This document shows, piece after piece, positions 16,549-25,182 of a DNA stretch of 64,000 bases. Origin of the DNA: Streptomyces endophytica. GTDB lineage: Bacteria; Actinomycetota; Actinomycetes; Streptomycetales; Streptomycetaceae. Each line of letters opens with the position of its first letter. Within the stretch, counting starts at the first letter, position 1. The DNA lies in NCBI RefSeq assembly GCF_026153355.1, contig NZ_CP110636.1, positions 1,054,001 through 1,118,000 of the forward strand, in the 5' to 3' direction. Below the pieces are notes generated by a model. It was not told the origin of the DNA and did not search any database. It worked only from the letters and a program-made list of their open reading frames with translations. The position numbers were made by a program, and so were the translations under genes.

Positions 16549-17910
16549 GTGGCAGGGCAGAAAGCGCCCAACTCCCGCCTGCGCGAGACCATCGATGCGA
16601 GCGGCTGCACCTACGAGGCCCTGGCCAAGGACGTGCGGCGCGTCGCCGCGGAGAACGGTGAGATCCTCCAGACCAACAAGTCGGCCGTCTCCCACTGGGT
16701 GAACGGCACCCGTCAGCCCACTGGCCGCACCGGCCAATACCTCGCCGAGGCGCTGTCTCGTCGAGCAGGCCGCACCATCACCCAGACCGAGATCGGCCTG
16801 GGCCCAGCCGGAGCCCACGATGCAACGGAAATGGAATCGGACCCGGTCCTCGCAGCCACCGACCTTGGCCGCGCCGATGTAGAGCGCCGCCGCTTCCTCG
16901 CGGTAGCCGCCTTCACCACCGCCGGCGTGGCCATGCCGCTTGCCTACGACCACGAGGCCACCTCCCGCATGCTCCGCGCACGCACCGGAGCGGCCATGGT
17001 CGGCCTGGAGGACGTGGATGTCGTGCGCCAGATCACCACCGCCTTCAGCGCGGCCGACGAACGCCTCGGCGGTGGCCACGGCTTGACCACCGTCACTGCC
17101 TATCTCGCCGACACCGCAGCCCCCATGCTCCGCGGACGCTTCCCCGGCGATGCCTTACGCCGAGCCGCCTTCGGTGCGGTCGCCGAACTCGCCTATCTGG
17201 CCGGCTGGAAGCACCACGACCTCGGCCAGGAAGGCGCCGCCCAGCGCTACTACCAGGTCGGCTACCAACTCGCCTGCGAAGCCGACCCCCACGGTCATGC
17301 GGCCTGGATGATGCGCGCCCTCGCTCACCAGGCCCTCAGTCTCAAACAACCCCACTATTGCGTCGATCTCGCCGCCGCCGCGCTCGCCCGCGGCCTCAAC
17401 CACATCGATGGCCGGACCGAAGCCCTCCTCCACATCACCCACGCCCGCGCGTACGCCGCTATTGGTGAGAAGCCCGCTGCAGCCCGCGCCCTCCTCGCCG
17501 CTGAAGACGCCCTCCTCCGCTACGACGGACCTCAGCCCAGCTACTCCCGCGTCAGCGGCCCGGCCGCCGGCACCGTCGCCAGCCACACCGCCCGCACCCT
17601 GACCGACCTAGCCGACCACATCGGCACCGAGCAGCAGCACCGCGACGCCCTCATCCGTTGGGACCCTCAGAAGTACAAACGTGTCCACGCCCTCACCTAT
17701 GCCGACCTCGGTGACAGTCTCGCCGCCCAGGCACGCGCCGACGAAGCCGTCGCCGCTTGGTCCCAGGCCCTGATCCTCATGGAAGGCATGACCTCCGACC
17801 GGACGCGCAAGGCGATCACATCGCTCAGATCAATCCTTGCCGTCTACCAGCGGCGCAAAGTACCGGGCGCCACCGAGCTCGCCCGCCGCGCACGGGAAGC
17901 GCTGGCCTAA
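16549..17910 (+). CDS. XRE-family HTH regulator with TPR-like domain
   Basis: A 453-residue regulator. An N-terminal helix-turn-helix (about residues 8-70: LRETIDASGCTYEALAKDVR, then NKSAVSHWVNGTRQPTG) is followed by a linker and a C-terminal ~300-residue helical-repeat domain like those of Streptomyces XRE-TPR regulators. Residues 135-150 (RRRFLAVAAFTTAGVAMP) resemble a twin-arginine stretch, a common internal motif in this group rather than a signal. A GGAGG ribosome site 5 bases before the GTG fixes the start. It is divergent from the graspeptide operon and probably controls it. Confidence 0.85.
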   Translation: MAGQKAPNSRLRETIDASGCTYEALAKDVRRVAAENGEILQTNKSAVSHWVNGTRQPTGRTGQYLAEALSRRAGRTITQTEIGLGPAGAHDATEMESDPVLAATDLGRADVERRRFLAVAAFTTAGVAMPLAYDHEATSRMLRARTGAAMVGLEDVDVVRQITTAFSAADERLGGGHGLTTVTAYLADTAAPMLRGRFPGDALRRAAFGAVAELAYLAGWKHHDLGQEGAAQRYYQVGYQLACEADPHGHAAWMMRALAHQALSLKQPHYCVDLAAAALARGLNHIDGRTEALLHITHARAYAAIGEKPAAARALLAAEDALLRYDGPQPSYSRVSGPAAGTVASHTARTLTDLADHIGTEQQHRDALIRWDPQKYKRVHALTYADLGDSLAAQARADEAVAAWSQALILMEGMTSDRTRKAITSLRSILAVYQRRKVPGATELARRAREALA

Positions 17911-17944
17911 GCTGCCGATCAACCGGCCGACGAAGGGATGCACC

Positions 17945-18445
17945 GTGGCTCAGCCGAATACCGACGACCAGCCCAAAGCGCTCAAGCCCGCCCTCGAAGC
18001 CATGACCCTTCTGGTCGCCGCCGTCATCGTCCACGACACGGCCGCCAACCGCGTCGTCCTCCTTCAACGCAGCCGGAACGCCAAGTTCGCACAGGGGATG
18101 TGGGACCTCCCCGTCGGCAAGAGCGAGCCCGGCGAGCCGATCACCGAAACCGCCGTACGCGAGCTGTACGAGGAGACCGGCCTGACCGTGAAGCCCGAAG
18201 CACTGAAGGTCGCCCACATCATCCACGGTGCCTGGGGCGTCGAGGCCCCCAACGGCTTCCTCACCGTCGTCTTCGCCGCCCACGAATGGACCGGCGAACC
18301 CGAGAACCGGGAACCGCGGAAGCACGACCACGTGTGCTGGGTCGACGCCGACGCCCTCCCCGAAGAGTTCGTCGACACCACCGCCAGCGCTCTTCGTCGC
18401 TACCTGGCCGACGGGGAACAGGTCTCGCTGGACGGCTGGAGGTAG
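17945..18445 (+). CDS. NUDIX hydrolase
   Basis: A 166-residue protein with a complete NUDIX box (GKSEPGEP...AVRELYEETGL, fitting Gx5Ex7REUxEExGU), so hydrolysis of a nucleoside-diphosphate-linked substrate is expected. A GAAGGGA ribosome site precedes the GTG at 17945. It lies 34 bases after the XRE regulator on the same strand and may be co-transcribed. XRE-NUDIX pairs are frequent in Streptomyces. Substrate unknown. Confidence 0.88.
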   Translation: MAQPNTDDQPKALKPALEAMTLLVAAVIVHDTAANRVVLLQRSRNAKFAQGMWDLPVGKSEPGEPITETAVRELYEETGLTVKPEALKVAHIIHGAWGVEAPNGFLTVVFAAHEWTGEPENREPRKHDHVCWVDADALPEEFVDTTASALRRYLADGEQVSLDGWR

Positions 18446-18510
18446 AAACCGGGTCGCCGACCCGCAGTTCACAGCCGCCGCTAGCTCACCTGCACGGTGG
18501 GGGCTGAGCG

Positions 18511-18549
18511 GGGGTGGGTGGCGGGAGTGGGTGGCGGGAGTGGGTGGCG
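18511..18549. repeat. Three tandem 13-bp G-rich repeats
   Basis: Units GGGGTGGGTGGCG, GGAGTGGGTGGCG and GGAGTGGGTGGCG in direct tandem, followed by more G runs. The G spacing could form a G-quadruplex on the + strand. It lies in the noncoding stretch 18446-18834, which otherwise holds the cdd remnant (18613-18780) and a terminator hairpin. Confidence 0.75.
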
Positions 18550-18612
18550 GGGGTGCCGTGCCCTAAGGGGGCGATGGCACCCCTGGGGCCGTACAACAAG
18601 GGCTGTCGCCCG

Positions 18613-18780
18613 TCAGCCCGCCGTCATCCCGCCAGATGTCCCGGCCCCGAACGCATCCGGCAGCAGCTCCGACGGGGCGCGAATGCCGGCGAGGGTGTCC
18701 ACCAGCAGGTCCGGGGCCGCCGTGTTCGTAGAGCATCGGCACCACGACTCTCCCGTACAGCGGCCACCGGCGCGGCTCCA
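18613..18780 (-). pseudogene. Decayed 3' end of a cytidine deaminase gene
   Basis: The minus strand encodes PDLLVDTLAGIRAPSELLPDAFGAG, split here as PDLLVDTLAGIRAPS and ELLPDAFGAG, which aligns with the C terminus of the intact cdd at 19522 (PELLVDTRAGIR, SELLPDAFGAG). Just upstream, in another frame, VVVPMLYEHGG matches LLWEHGG of cdd. At the DNA level about 100 bases are clearly similar to 19520-19625. The zinc-binding PCGRC of cdd is not preserved (PLYGRVV). This is a remnant of a related deaminase gene or a partial duplication. Confidence 0.7.
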
Positions 18781-18787
18781 TGACGCA

Positions 18788-18816
18788 CTGTGGCCCCGCC
18801 GTACGCGGGGCCACAG
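18788..18816 (-). terminator. Hairpin terminator after the toxin gene
   Basis: Perfect 12-base stem (18788-18799 / 18805-18816) with a 5-base loop, 19 bases past the stop of the minus-strand PIN gene. A likely terminator of the toxin-antitoxin operon. Confidence 0.65.
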
Positions 18817-18834
18817 CAGACCGGGTCCAGCATG

Positions 18835-19212
18835 TCAGGGGGTGAGGTCCAGTACCCGAACCGGCTGGCCTTCCCACCGCTTGGGAGTGATGGTCGCAAT
18901 GATCGCCCCATCGGGCCGCTCGGGAGTCGGCTGTGCGGCGAACCGACTGTGCGCCGCGGCCCACGTCTTCTGCTGGGCGACCGCCAGCGCGGCGGGCAGG
19001 TCCAAGTCCAGCACGGTGATGCCCTGCAGTGCCGCCAGGTGCTCGGCCGTTCCCGGCCGGGCCCGGTCCGCTTCCACCAGCGCGCAGGAAGGCGCGTAGA
19101 GGAACCAGCCGGTCTCGGCGTGCGCACGGTGGATGAGACGGGAGGCGAGGACGTTTCCCTGGCCGGCTGCGGCCATCGCTGTCTCATCCAGCACGATGTG
19201 CATCTCGCTCAC
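18835..19212 (-). CDS. PIN-domain-like toxin
   Basis: A 125-residue protein with acidic positions of a PIN ribonuclease: IVLDETAM at the N terminus, SCALVEADRA in the first helix pair, TVLDLDLPAALAVA mid-protein, and PDGAIIATITP near the C terminus. PIN toxins (VapC type) cleave RNA and are held inactive by a cognate antitoxin. The GTG start overlaps the antitoxin stop (GTGA at 19209-19212), the usual tightly coupled arrangement. The family call rests on pattern only. Confidence 0.65.
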   Translation of the reverse strand: MSEMHIVLDETAMAAAGQGNVLASRLIHRAHAETGWFLYAPSCALVEADRARPGTAEHLAALQGITVLDLDLPAALAVAQQKTWAAAHSRFAAQPTPERPDGAIIATITPKRWEGQPVRVLDLTP

Positions 19213-19465
19213 GGGCCGGTCACCCCGGCCAGGCGCCGGTCCAACTCACTGTCCAGGTCCTCCTGCTCGGCCGGCGTCGGGGCGTAGCCGTTCCACTTCT
19301 TCAGCGTGGCCAGGGCCTTCTCCGCGCGCTCGGCGCGCTCGGCCGGGTCAGCAGGGTTTCGGCCAGGCGGGCCAGGTAGGCGCGCAGCGACAGACCCTCG
19401 GCTGCCGCGATCGCGGCAAGCCGGTCCTTGGCCTCTTCGGGGAGGCGGATATTGGCATCGGACAT
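19209..19465 (-). pseudogene. RHH-type antitoxin, one-base frameshift
   Basis: Starts as a ribbon-helix-helix antitoxin (SDANIRLPEEAKDRLAAIAA, then GLSLRAYLARLAETLL). The frame breaks at 19345-19347: one more C on the coding strand gives LLTPAERAERAEKALATLKK and a toxin-binding tail ending DRRLAGVTGP at 19209. A GAAGGAG ribosome site lies 8 bases before the ATG. A perfect inverted repeat at 19491-19514 upstream is the likely autoregulatory operator. About 86 residues if repaired. Loss of the antitoxin beside an intact toxin would be harmful, so a sequencing error is the more likely explanation. Confidence 0.7.
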
Positions 19466-19490
19466 CGTCGTGCTCCTTCCCATCCCCGAA

Positions 19491-19514
19491 GGGTACGGGT
19501 ATGTACCCGTACCC
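19491..19514. promoter_or_regulatory. 11-bp inverted repeat upstream of the antitoxin
   Basis: GGGTACGGGTA-TG-TACCCGTACCC, perfect 11-base arms and a 2-base centre, 26 bases before the antitoxin ATG and just past the cdd stop. The near-zero spacer fits a protein-binding operator better than a terminator. RHH antitoxins typically repress their own promoter through such repeats. Confidence 0.7.
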
Positions 19515-19521
19515 GTCCATC

Positions 19522-19916
19522 TCACCCCGTCAGATGGCCCGCCCCGAACGCGTCCGGCAGCAGCTCCGACAGGGGGCGGATGCCCGCTCGGGTGTCCACC
19601 AGCAGTTCCGGGCCGCCGTGTTCCCACAGCAGTTGGCGGCAGCGGCCGCAGGGGACCAACGGTTCGCCCGCGCCGTCCACGCACGTGAAGGCGGTCAGGC
19701 GGCCGCCGCCGGTGGCGAAGAGGGCGGAGATCAGGCCGCATTCGGCGCACAGGCCGAGGCCGTAGGAGGCGTTCTCGACGTTGCAGCCGGTGACGGTGCG
19801 GCCGTCGTCGACCAGGGCGGCCGCGCCCACGGGGTAGCCGGAGTACGGGGCGTAGGCCCGGGACATCGCGTCCGGGCCTGCGCGCGCAGTGACTCCCAGT
19901 CGGGAGCTTCGGTCAC
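19522..19916 (-). CDS. cdd: Cytidine deaminase (one-base frameshift near 5' end)
   Basis: Cytidine deaminase (about 131 residues if repaired) converts cytidine and deoxycytidine to uridine forms. Zinc and catalytic motifs are present: CAECGLISAL with the catalytic Glu and PCGRCRQ. The coding start is the GTG at 19916 (VTEAPDWESLRAQAR), overlapping the permease stop (GTGA). One G is missing at 19872-19873; restoring it joins this to DAMSRAYAPYSGYPVGAA. Without repair only a 114-residue product from 19866 is possible. It is the last gene of the nucleoside transporter operon, and its expected partner deoA is displaced downstream by the accessory block. Confidence 0.92.
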
Positions 19917-21202
19917 TTGCCCTGGCCTCTTCGGTAGATCTTGCCGATCGCCTTCGGTGCCCGCAGCCGCTGCGCGGCCAGCGACAGCACCAGCAGCGTG
20001 GCGATGTACGGGGCGACGCCGACGATCTCCAGCGGAACCGTATCCGTGGTGGTGTACCAGACGGTGAGCAACACGGCGGCGGCCAGGCTGATCACCGCCT
20101 GGGTGCGCTGCCCGGCGCGCACCTTCCACACCGCGAGGCCGATCAGCAGTACGGCGAGCAGGAGCAGCAGCGCGTGGACGGTGGGGCCGCCACCGCGCAG
20201 CTGGAGGGCGTCCATGAAGCCGAACAGGCCGGCGCCCATGGCGACACCGCCCGGCCGCCAGTTGCCGAAGATCATGGTGGCGAGGCCGATGTAGCCGCGG
20301 CCGCCGGTCTGGCCGTCCTGGTAGATGTGCACGTAGATCGCGAGGAACGCACCGCCGAGGCCCGCCAGCGCGCCGGAGACGGTCACCGCCGCGTACTTGT
20401 AGCGGTAGACGTTGACGCCCAGCGACTCGGCCGCGATCGGGCCCTCGCCGCAGGAGCGCAGCCGCAGGCCGAAGGCGGAACGCCACAGGACGAAGGCGCT
20501 GAGCACGAAGATGACGACGGTCAGCAGGGTCAGCCAGGAGACGTTGGTGACCAGGGAGCCGAGGATGCCGGCCACGTCGGAGACCAGGAACCAGTGGTGC
20601 TGCTCGATGGAGTGGAGCCAGTCGGACAGGCCGGGGACGGTGAACGTCGGCATGTCGGGCATCGGCGGCGACTGCTTGTCGTTGCCGCCGGCGGTCGCTG
20701 CCGCGCTGCCGTCCGCGCCGAACCACAGCTTGGCGAGGAACTGGGTCACGCCGAGCGCCATGATGTTGATGGCGACGCCGGAGATGATGTGGTCGACGCC
20801 GAAGGTGACGGTGACGACGGCGTGCAGCAGGCCGCCGAGCGCGCCTCCGACGACACCGGCCAGCGCCGCGGCCCAGGGGCCGTGCTCCCAGCCGACCACG
20901 CCGGCGGAGAAGGCGCCGAGCATCATCATGCCTTCGAGGCCGATGTTGATGACGCCGGAGCGCTCGGCCCACAGACCTCCGAGGCCGGCCAGGCCGATCG
21001 GCACGGCGGCGTTGAGCGCGGCGATGTACTGGCCGGATTCGGTCAGGTTGGTGGCGCCGGTGATCACCCGCAGCAGGGACAGCAGGATCAGGCCGCCCGC
21101 GACGAGCAGCAGGACCTTGGGGTAGCTGAGCTTGGCCCGGGGGCTCTTGGGCTTCTGCTGCTGGGGGCTCTGGTCGACCGGAGCCGTGAGGTTCGTACTC
21201 AC
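19913..21202 (-). CDS. Nucleoside ABC transporter permease (second)
   Basis: A 429-residue inner-membrane permease of the BPD_transp_2 family (YufQ/NupQ type), with about 8-10 helices and the family segment ERSGVINIGLEGMMMLGAF near residue 80, plus GVDHIISGVAINIMALG and GYIGLATMIFGNWRPGG. A central loop (about 170-215) is rich in Pro, Asp and Gln. With the other permease, the ATPase and the bmp lipoprotein it should form a nucleoside importer. The ATG overlaps the upstream permease stop (ATGA-type). Confidence 0.9.
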   Translation of the reverse strand: MSTNLTAPVDQSPQQQKPKSPRAKLSYPKVLLLVAGGLILLSLLRVITGATNLTESGQYIAALNAAVPIGLAGLGGLWAERSGVINIGLEGMMMLGAFSAGVVGWEHGPWAAALAGVVGGALGGLLHAVVTVTFGVDHIISGVAINIMALGVTQFLAKLWFGADGSAAATAGGNDKQSPPMPDMPTFTVPGLSDWLHSIEQHHWFLVSDVAGILGSLVTNVSWLTLLTVVIFVLSAFVLWRSAFGLRLRSCGEGPIAAESLGVNVYRYKYAAVTVSGALAGLGGAFLAIYVHIYQDGQTGGRGYIGLATMIFGNWRPGGVAMGAGLFGFMDALQLRGGGPTVHALLLLLAVLLIGLAVWKVRAGQRTQAVISLAAAVLLTVWYTTTDTVPLEIVGVAPYIATLLVLSLAAQRLRAPKAIGKIYRRGQGK

Positions 21203-22304
21203 GCGGACACCTCCGCCTTCTCGGTCTTACGGGCCTGGGCGGCGAGCTCCGCGCCGACCTGCCGCTGCTGGAGTCTGAGGCCGTAGCGCCGCACGAGTTC
21301 GTAGGCGACGACGACGCACAGCACGATGACGCCCTGCATCACGCCGACGATCTCCTGCTGGTAGTCCTCGAATTCCAGCTGGGTGCCGGTCCGTTCGAGG
21401 AAGCCCCACAGCAGGGCGGCGGCGGCCATGCCGACCGGGTGGTTGCGGCCCAGCAGCGCGATGGCGATGCCGGTGAAGCCGATGCCGATGGGGAAGTCGG
21501 TGCCGTAGTTGTACGACTCGCCGAGCAGCGTCGGCATGCCGATCAGTCCCGCCGCACCGCCGGAGAGCAGCATGGAGGTGACGATCATCCGCTTGACGTT
21601 GACGCCGCCGGCCTCGGCCGCGGACTCGGACTGGCCGACCGTACGCAGGTCGAAGCCGAAGCGGGTGCGGTTGAGCACGAACCAGTACGCGAAGCCGACG
21701 ACGACGGCGACGACGAGGAAGCCGTCGAGGGGAGCGGGCTGGGTGGGGATGGTGAAGAAGTGGCTGGAGGCCGGGAGGTTCGGCGTGTGGAAGAGGTTGC
21801 CGTCCTTGACCGCGAGCCGGCCGTCCTGGAGGAAGTAGCCGATGACCGCGGCAGCGATGGCGTTCAGCATGATCGTGGTGATCACCTCGCTGACGCCGCG
21901 GGTGGTCTTCAGCAGGCCGCGATACCCGCCCAGACCGAGCCGACCAGCATCGCGACGAGGATGATCAGCGGGATCTGGAGGAAGCCGGGGAGCGTCAGCG
22001 CACCGCCGACCACCGCGGCGAAGAACGCCGCGATGCGGTACTGGCCGTCGACGCCGATGTTGAAGAGGTTCATCCGGAAGCCGATGGCGACGGCCAGCGC
22101 GGACAGGTAGTACGGGACCGCCTTGTTGATGATCCAGACCTGGCTGTCGCTCTTGGAGCCGAAGTCGAGCATCACCAGGTAGGCGTGGATCGGGTCCTTG
22201 CCGGTGGCCAGGATGATCACCGAGGTGATGGCCAGTGCCGCGACGATCGCCAGGACGGGCGCGGCGATGCCCAGGATCAGCTTGTTCTTGTCGAGCTTCT
22301 TCAC
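21199..22304 (-). CDS. Nucleoside ABC transporter permease (first; frameshifted)
   Basis: BPD_transp_2 permease (about 368 residues), NupP type. The N-terminal part starts at the GTG at 22304 (VKKLDKNKLILGIAAPVL), overlapping the ATPase stop (GTGA), and runs through GFRMNLFNIGVDGQYRIAAF. The frame breaks at 21917-21918, where one missing G restores AGIAGLLKTTRGVSEVITTIM and continuation to 21199. The remaining helices include DLRTVGQSESAAEAGGVN and MAAAALLWGFLERTG. It forms the transmembrane channel with the second permease. Confidence 0.88.
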
Positions 22305-23993
22305 TCGGACTCTCCCTCCTGGGACGAGCGCGGCTCCGAGTCTGCGGCGGTGTCGCTGTCGGAGTGGGTCAGATGGCCGCTGGCGGCGCCGGTCATGGCC
22401 GAACCCAGCTCCTCCGGGGTGATGGTGGCGGGGTCCGCATCCGCGACGAGCCGGCCGCGGTACATCACCCGCAGGCCGTCGGACAGGCCGATCAGCTCGT
22501 CCAGGTCGGCGGAGATCAGCAGCACGGCGAGGCCCTCGCGGCGGGCGGTGCGTATTTGGTCCCAGATCTGCGCCTGCGCGCCGACGTCCACGCCCCGGGT
22601 CGGGTGCGCGGCGATCAGCAGCTTGGGATGGTGGCTCATCTCCCGGCCGAAGATCAGCTTCTGCTGGTTGCCGCCGGAGAGCGAGGCCGCGGTGACCTCG
22701 ATGCCGGGCGTGCGGACGTCGTACTCGGCGACGATCCGCTCGGTGTCGGCGCGGGCGGCCTTCAGGTCGAGCAGCCGGCCCTTGGCGTTGGGCTTCTGCG
22801 TGACATGGCCCAGGATGCGGTTCTCCCACAGGGGGCCTCCAGCAGCAGGCCGTGCCGGTGGCGGTCCTCGGGGATGTAGCCGATGCCGTCCTCACGCCTG
22901 GTGCGGGTGGGCAGATGGCTGATGTCGATGCCGTCCAGCGTGATGGTGCCGCTGTCGGGGTCGCGCATGCCCATGATCGCCTCGACCAGTTCGGCCTGGC
23001 CGTTGCCTCCACACCCGCGATGCCCAGGACTTCGCCCTTGCGGATGGTCAGCGACACATCGTTCAGGACGGTGCGCTCGACGCCCTCCGCGTCGGCGGTG
23101 GCCAGCCGCAGCCCCTCGACCTTGAGCATCTCCACGTCCGTGACGGTGGACTCACGGGTCTGCGGCGAGGGCAGTTCGCTGCCGACCATCAGCTCGGCGA
23201 GCTGCTTGGGCGTGGTCTCGCTGGGGACGACGGAGGCGACGGTGGTGCCGCGCCGGATGACGGTGATGTCATCGGCGACCGAGAGCACCTCGCCCAGCTT
23301 GTGGGAGATGAAGATGACGGTCAGGCCCTCGGACTTGAGCTCGCGCAGGTTGTCGAAGAGCGCGTCGACCTCCTGCGGGACCAGCACCGCGGTCGGCTCG
23401 TCGAGGATCAGGGTGCGGGCGCCGCGGTAGAGGACCTTGAGGATCTCCACGCGCTGGCGGTCGGCGACGCCGAGGTCCTCGACGAGGACGTCGGGGCGGA
23501 CGCCGAGGCCGTAGCGGTCGGAGATCTTGAGGATCTCGGCGCGGGCCTTGCCTCCGATGCCGTGCAGCTTCTCACCGCCGAGAACGACGTTCTCCAGGAC
23601 GGTGAGGTTGTCGGCGAGCATGAAGTGCTGGTGCACCATGCCGATGCCGCGGGCGATGGCGTCGGCCGGGCTGTGGAAGCTGACCTGTTCGCCGTCGATG
23701 CCGATCGTGCCCTCGTCCGGCTTCTGCATGCCGTAGAGGATCTTCATCAGCGTGGACTTGCCCGCGCCGTTCTCGCCGACCAGGGCGTGCACGGTGCCGC
23801 GGCCGATGGTGATGTCGATGTCGTGGTTGGCGACGACTCCCGGGAACCGCTTGGTGATCCCGCGGAGTTCCACCGCTGGTGCCGCGGCGGGGGCGCTGTC
23901 TGCCTGGGGGCTGCTGGACGCTTTGATGGCGCACTCTCCTCGGGGGGACAGGGAGTGGTACGAAGGAGCGAAGAGGTGAAGATATCGCGCCAA
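22301..23993 (-). CDS. Nucleoside ABC transporter ATP-binding protein (two frameshifts)
   Basis: A double-ATPase-domain protein (about 530 residues expected) of the sugar/nucleoside importer class. Domain 1: Walker A GENGAGKST, Q-loop MVHQHFMLA, Walker B LILDEPTAVLVPQE. Domain 2: GIAGVE.., ISHLPTRTRREDGIGYIPED, SLSGGNQQK and a degenerate Walker B LLIAAHPTRGVD. Two single-base losses, at 23006-23007 and 22831-22835, each repair to the family sequence (GVEGNGQAELVEA; LLEAPLWENRILGHV). The start is uncertain between 23993 and 23873: the operator at 24001-24012 lies only 7 bases above 23993, so a start nearer 23930 after GAGGAG is likelier. Confidence 0.88.
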
Positions 23994-24000
23994 CTCCGCG

Positions 24001-24012
24001 CTACGCGCGTAG
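24001..24012. promoter_or_regulatory. Palindromic operator CTACGCGCGTAG upstream of the ABC ATPase gene
   Basis: A perfect copy of the 12-bp palindrome upstream of add, here in the gap between bmp and the ATPase gene. It implies an internal regulated promoter for ATPase-permease-permease-cdd. Confidence 0.7.
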
Positions 24013-24063
24013 TGTTGACGCCGAAAAAAGCCGAAACCTGCCGGGGCTCTCCGGCCGACGGAC

Positions 24064-24095
24064 CCGGCGCGGCGGCGTGCTGGCCGCCGCGCCGG
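24064..24095 (-). terminator. Hairpin after bmp
   Basis: Perfect 13-base GC-rich stem (24064-24076 / 24083-24095) with a 6-base loop, 15 bases past the bmp stop. It may limit read-through so that the binding protein is made in excess of the membrane components. Confidence 0.65.
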
Positions 24096-24110
24096 ACCGA
24101 GGAGAACCTG

Positions 24111-25145
24111 CTACTTGGCCGGGGTGTCGCTGACCTTCACCTGGCCCGACGCGATCTTCTTCTTCGCCGCGTCGATCTTGGCCTGGATGTCCTTGATGAA
24201 GCCGCCCGACGTGGACAGCCGCACGCCGTCGTCCTTGAGCGTGTAGCTCTTGTTGCCGGTCAGCGGCTTCTTGTCGTGCACGCTCTTGACCAGGTCGTAC
24301 ACCGCCACGTCGACGTTCTTCATGACCGACGTGAGGATCGAGTTCTTGTACTGCGCCAGACCCGGCTGGAGGTACTGGTCGGAGTCGACGCCGATCGCCC
24401 AGGTGCCCTTCTTGCCGGCGACCGTCTCGATCGAGCCGTTGCCGGACTGGCCGGCCGCGGTGTAGATCACGTCGATACCGGCGTCGAGCATGCCCTTGGC
24501 CTTGCCCTTCGCGGCGGCCGGGTCGTTGAAGCCCTTGTCGTCGTTGGCGTAGAGGTACTCGGAGGTGACCTTCGCCTTGGCGTCGGTGTCCTTGACGCCC
24601 TGCTCGAAGCCGGCCTGGAACTTCTGGATCAGCGCGTTGTTCACACCGCCGATGAAGCCGACCTTGTGGGTCTTGCTCTTCAGCGCGGCGGCGACACCGG
24701 CGAGGTAGGAAGCCTCGTTCTCGGCGAAGACCATGCCGTAGACGTTCTTGGCCTGGGAGGCGGAGTCGACGACGCCGAAGGTGGTCTTCGGGAACTGCTT
24801 GGCGACCTTGTTGACGGACTTGCCGTAGTTGAAGCCGACGCCGATGACGGGGTTGTAGCCCGCCTCGGCCAGCGAGGACAGCCGCTGCTCGCGGTCCGCC
24901 TCGGTCTCGCCGTTCTTGGCGGTCATCATCTTGGACTTCACGCCGAGGTCCTTCTCGGCCTTGTCCGCGCCACGAGCCGCCGCCTCGTTGAACGAGTGGT
25001 CGTCCCGGCCGCCGACGTCGAAGGCGAGGCCGAGGCCCTTGTCCTTGCCACCGGACTCGGTGGACGAGGCGCCGCAGGCGCTCAGCGAGAGCGTGAGGGC
25101 CGCGGTGGCTATGCCCGCGGCAGCGATCTTGGTTACCCGGTGCAC
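24111..25145 (-). CDS. BMP-family nucleoside-binding lipoprotein
   Basis: A 344-residue lipoprotein with a signal peptide ending in a lipobox (LSLSACG, Cys near residue 24). It continues as a BMP/PnrA periplasmic-binding-type fold: GLAFDVGGRDDHSFNEAAARG, IGVGFNYG, VGFIGGVNNALIQKFQAGFEQG, YTAAGQSGNGS and AIGVDSDQY. It delivers purine or pyrimidine nucleosides to the ABC transporter encoded downstream. The GTG at 25145 has GAAGGGG six bases upstream and gives the normal short signal-peptide N region. Upstream lie a 14-bp palindrome and a half-conserved nucleoside operator. Confidence 0.93.
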   Translation of the reverse strand: MHRVTKIAAAGIATAALTLSLSACGASSTESGGKDKGLGLAFDVGGRDDHSFNEAAARGADKAEKDLGVKSKMMTAKNGETEADREQRLSSLAEAGYNPVIGVGFNYGKSVNKVAKQFPKTTFGVVDSASQAKNVYGMVFAENEASYLAGVAAALKSKTHKVGFIGGVNNALIQKFQAGFEQGVKDTDAKAKVTSEYLYANDDKGFNDPAAAKGKAKGMLDAGIDVIYTAAGQSGNGSIETVAGKKGTWAIGVDSDQYLQPGLAQYKNSILTSVMKNVDVAVYDLVKSVHDKKPLTGNKSYTLKDDGVRLSTSGGFIKDIQAKIDAAKKKIASGQVKVSDTPAK

Positions 25146-25182
25146 GAGGGCCCCTTCGACTCGTAGCGCCTCCATTGGCGCT

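Noticed and set aside
16876..16930. Twin-arginine signal peptide in the XRE regulator
   Set aside because: The RRRFLAVAAF stretch is internal, after a DNA-binding domain, and recurs in this regulator group without export.
21909..23993. Fusion of ABC ATPase and permease in one 694-residue protein
   Set aside because: The join runs through ~240 residues of nonsense frame caused by two missing bases; the true ATPase stop and permease start overlap at 22301-22304.
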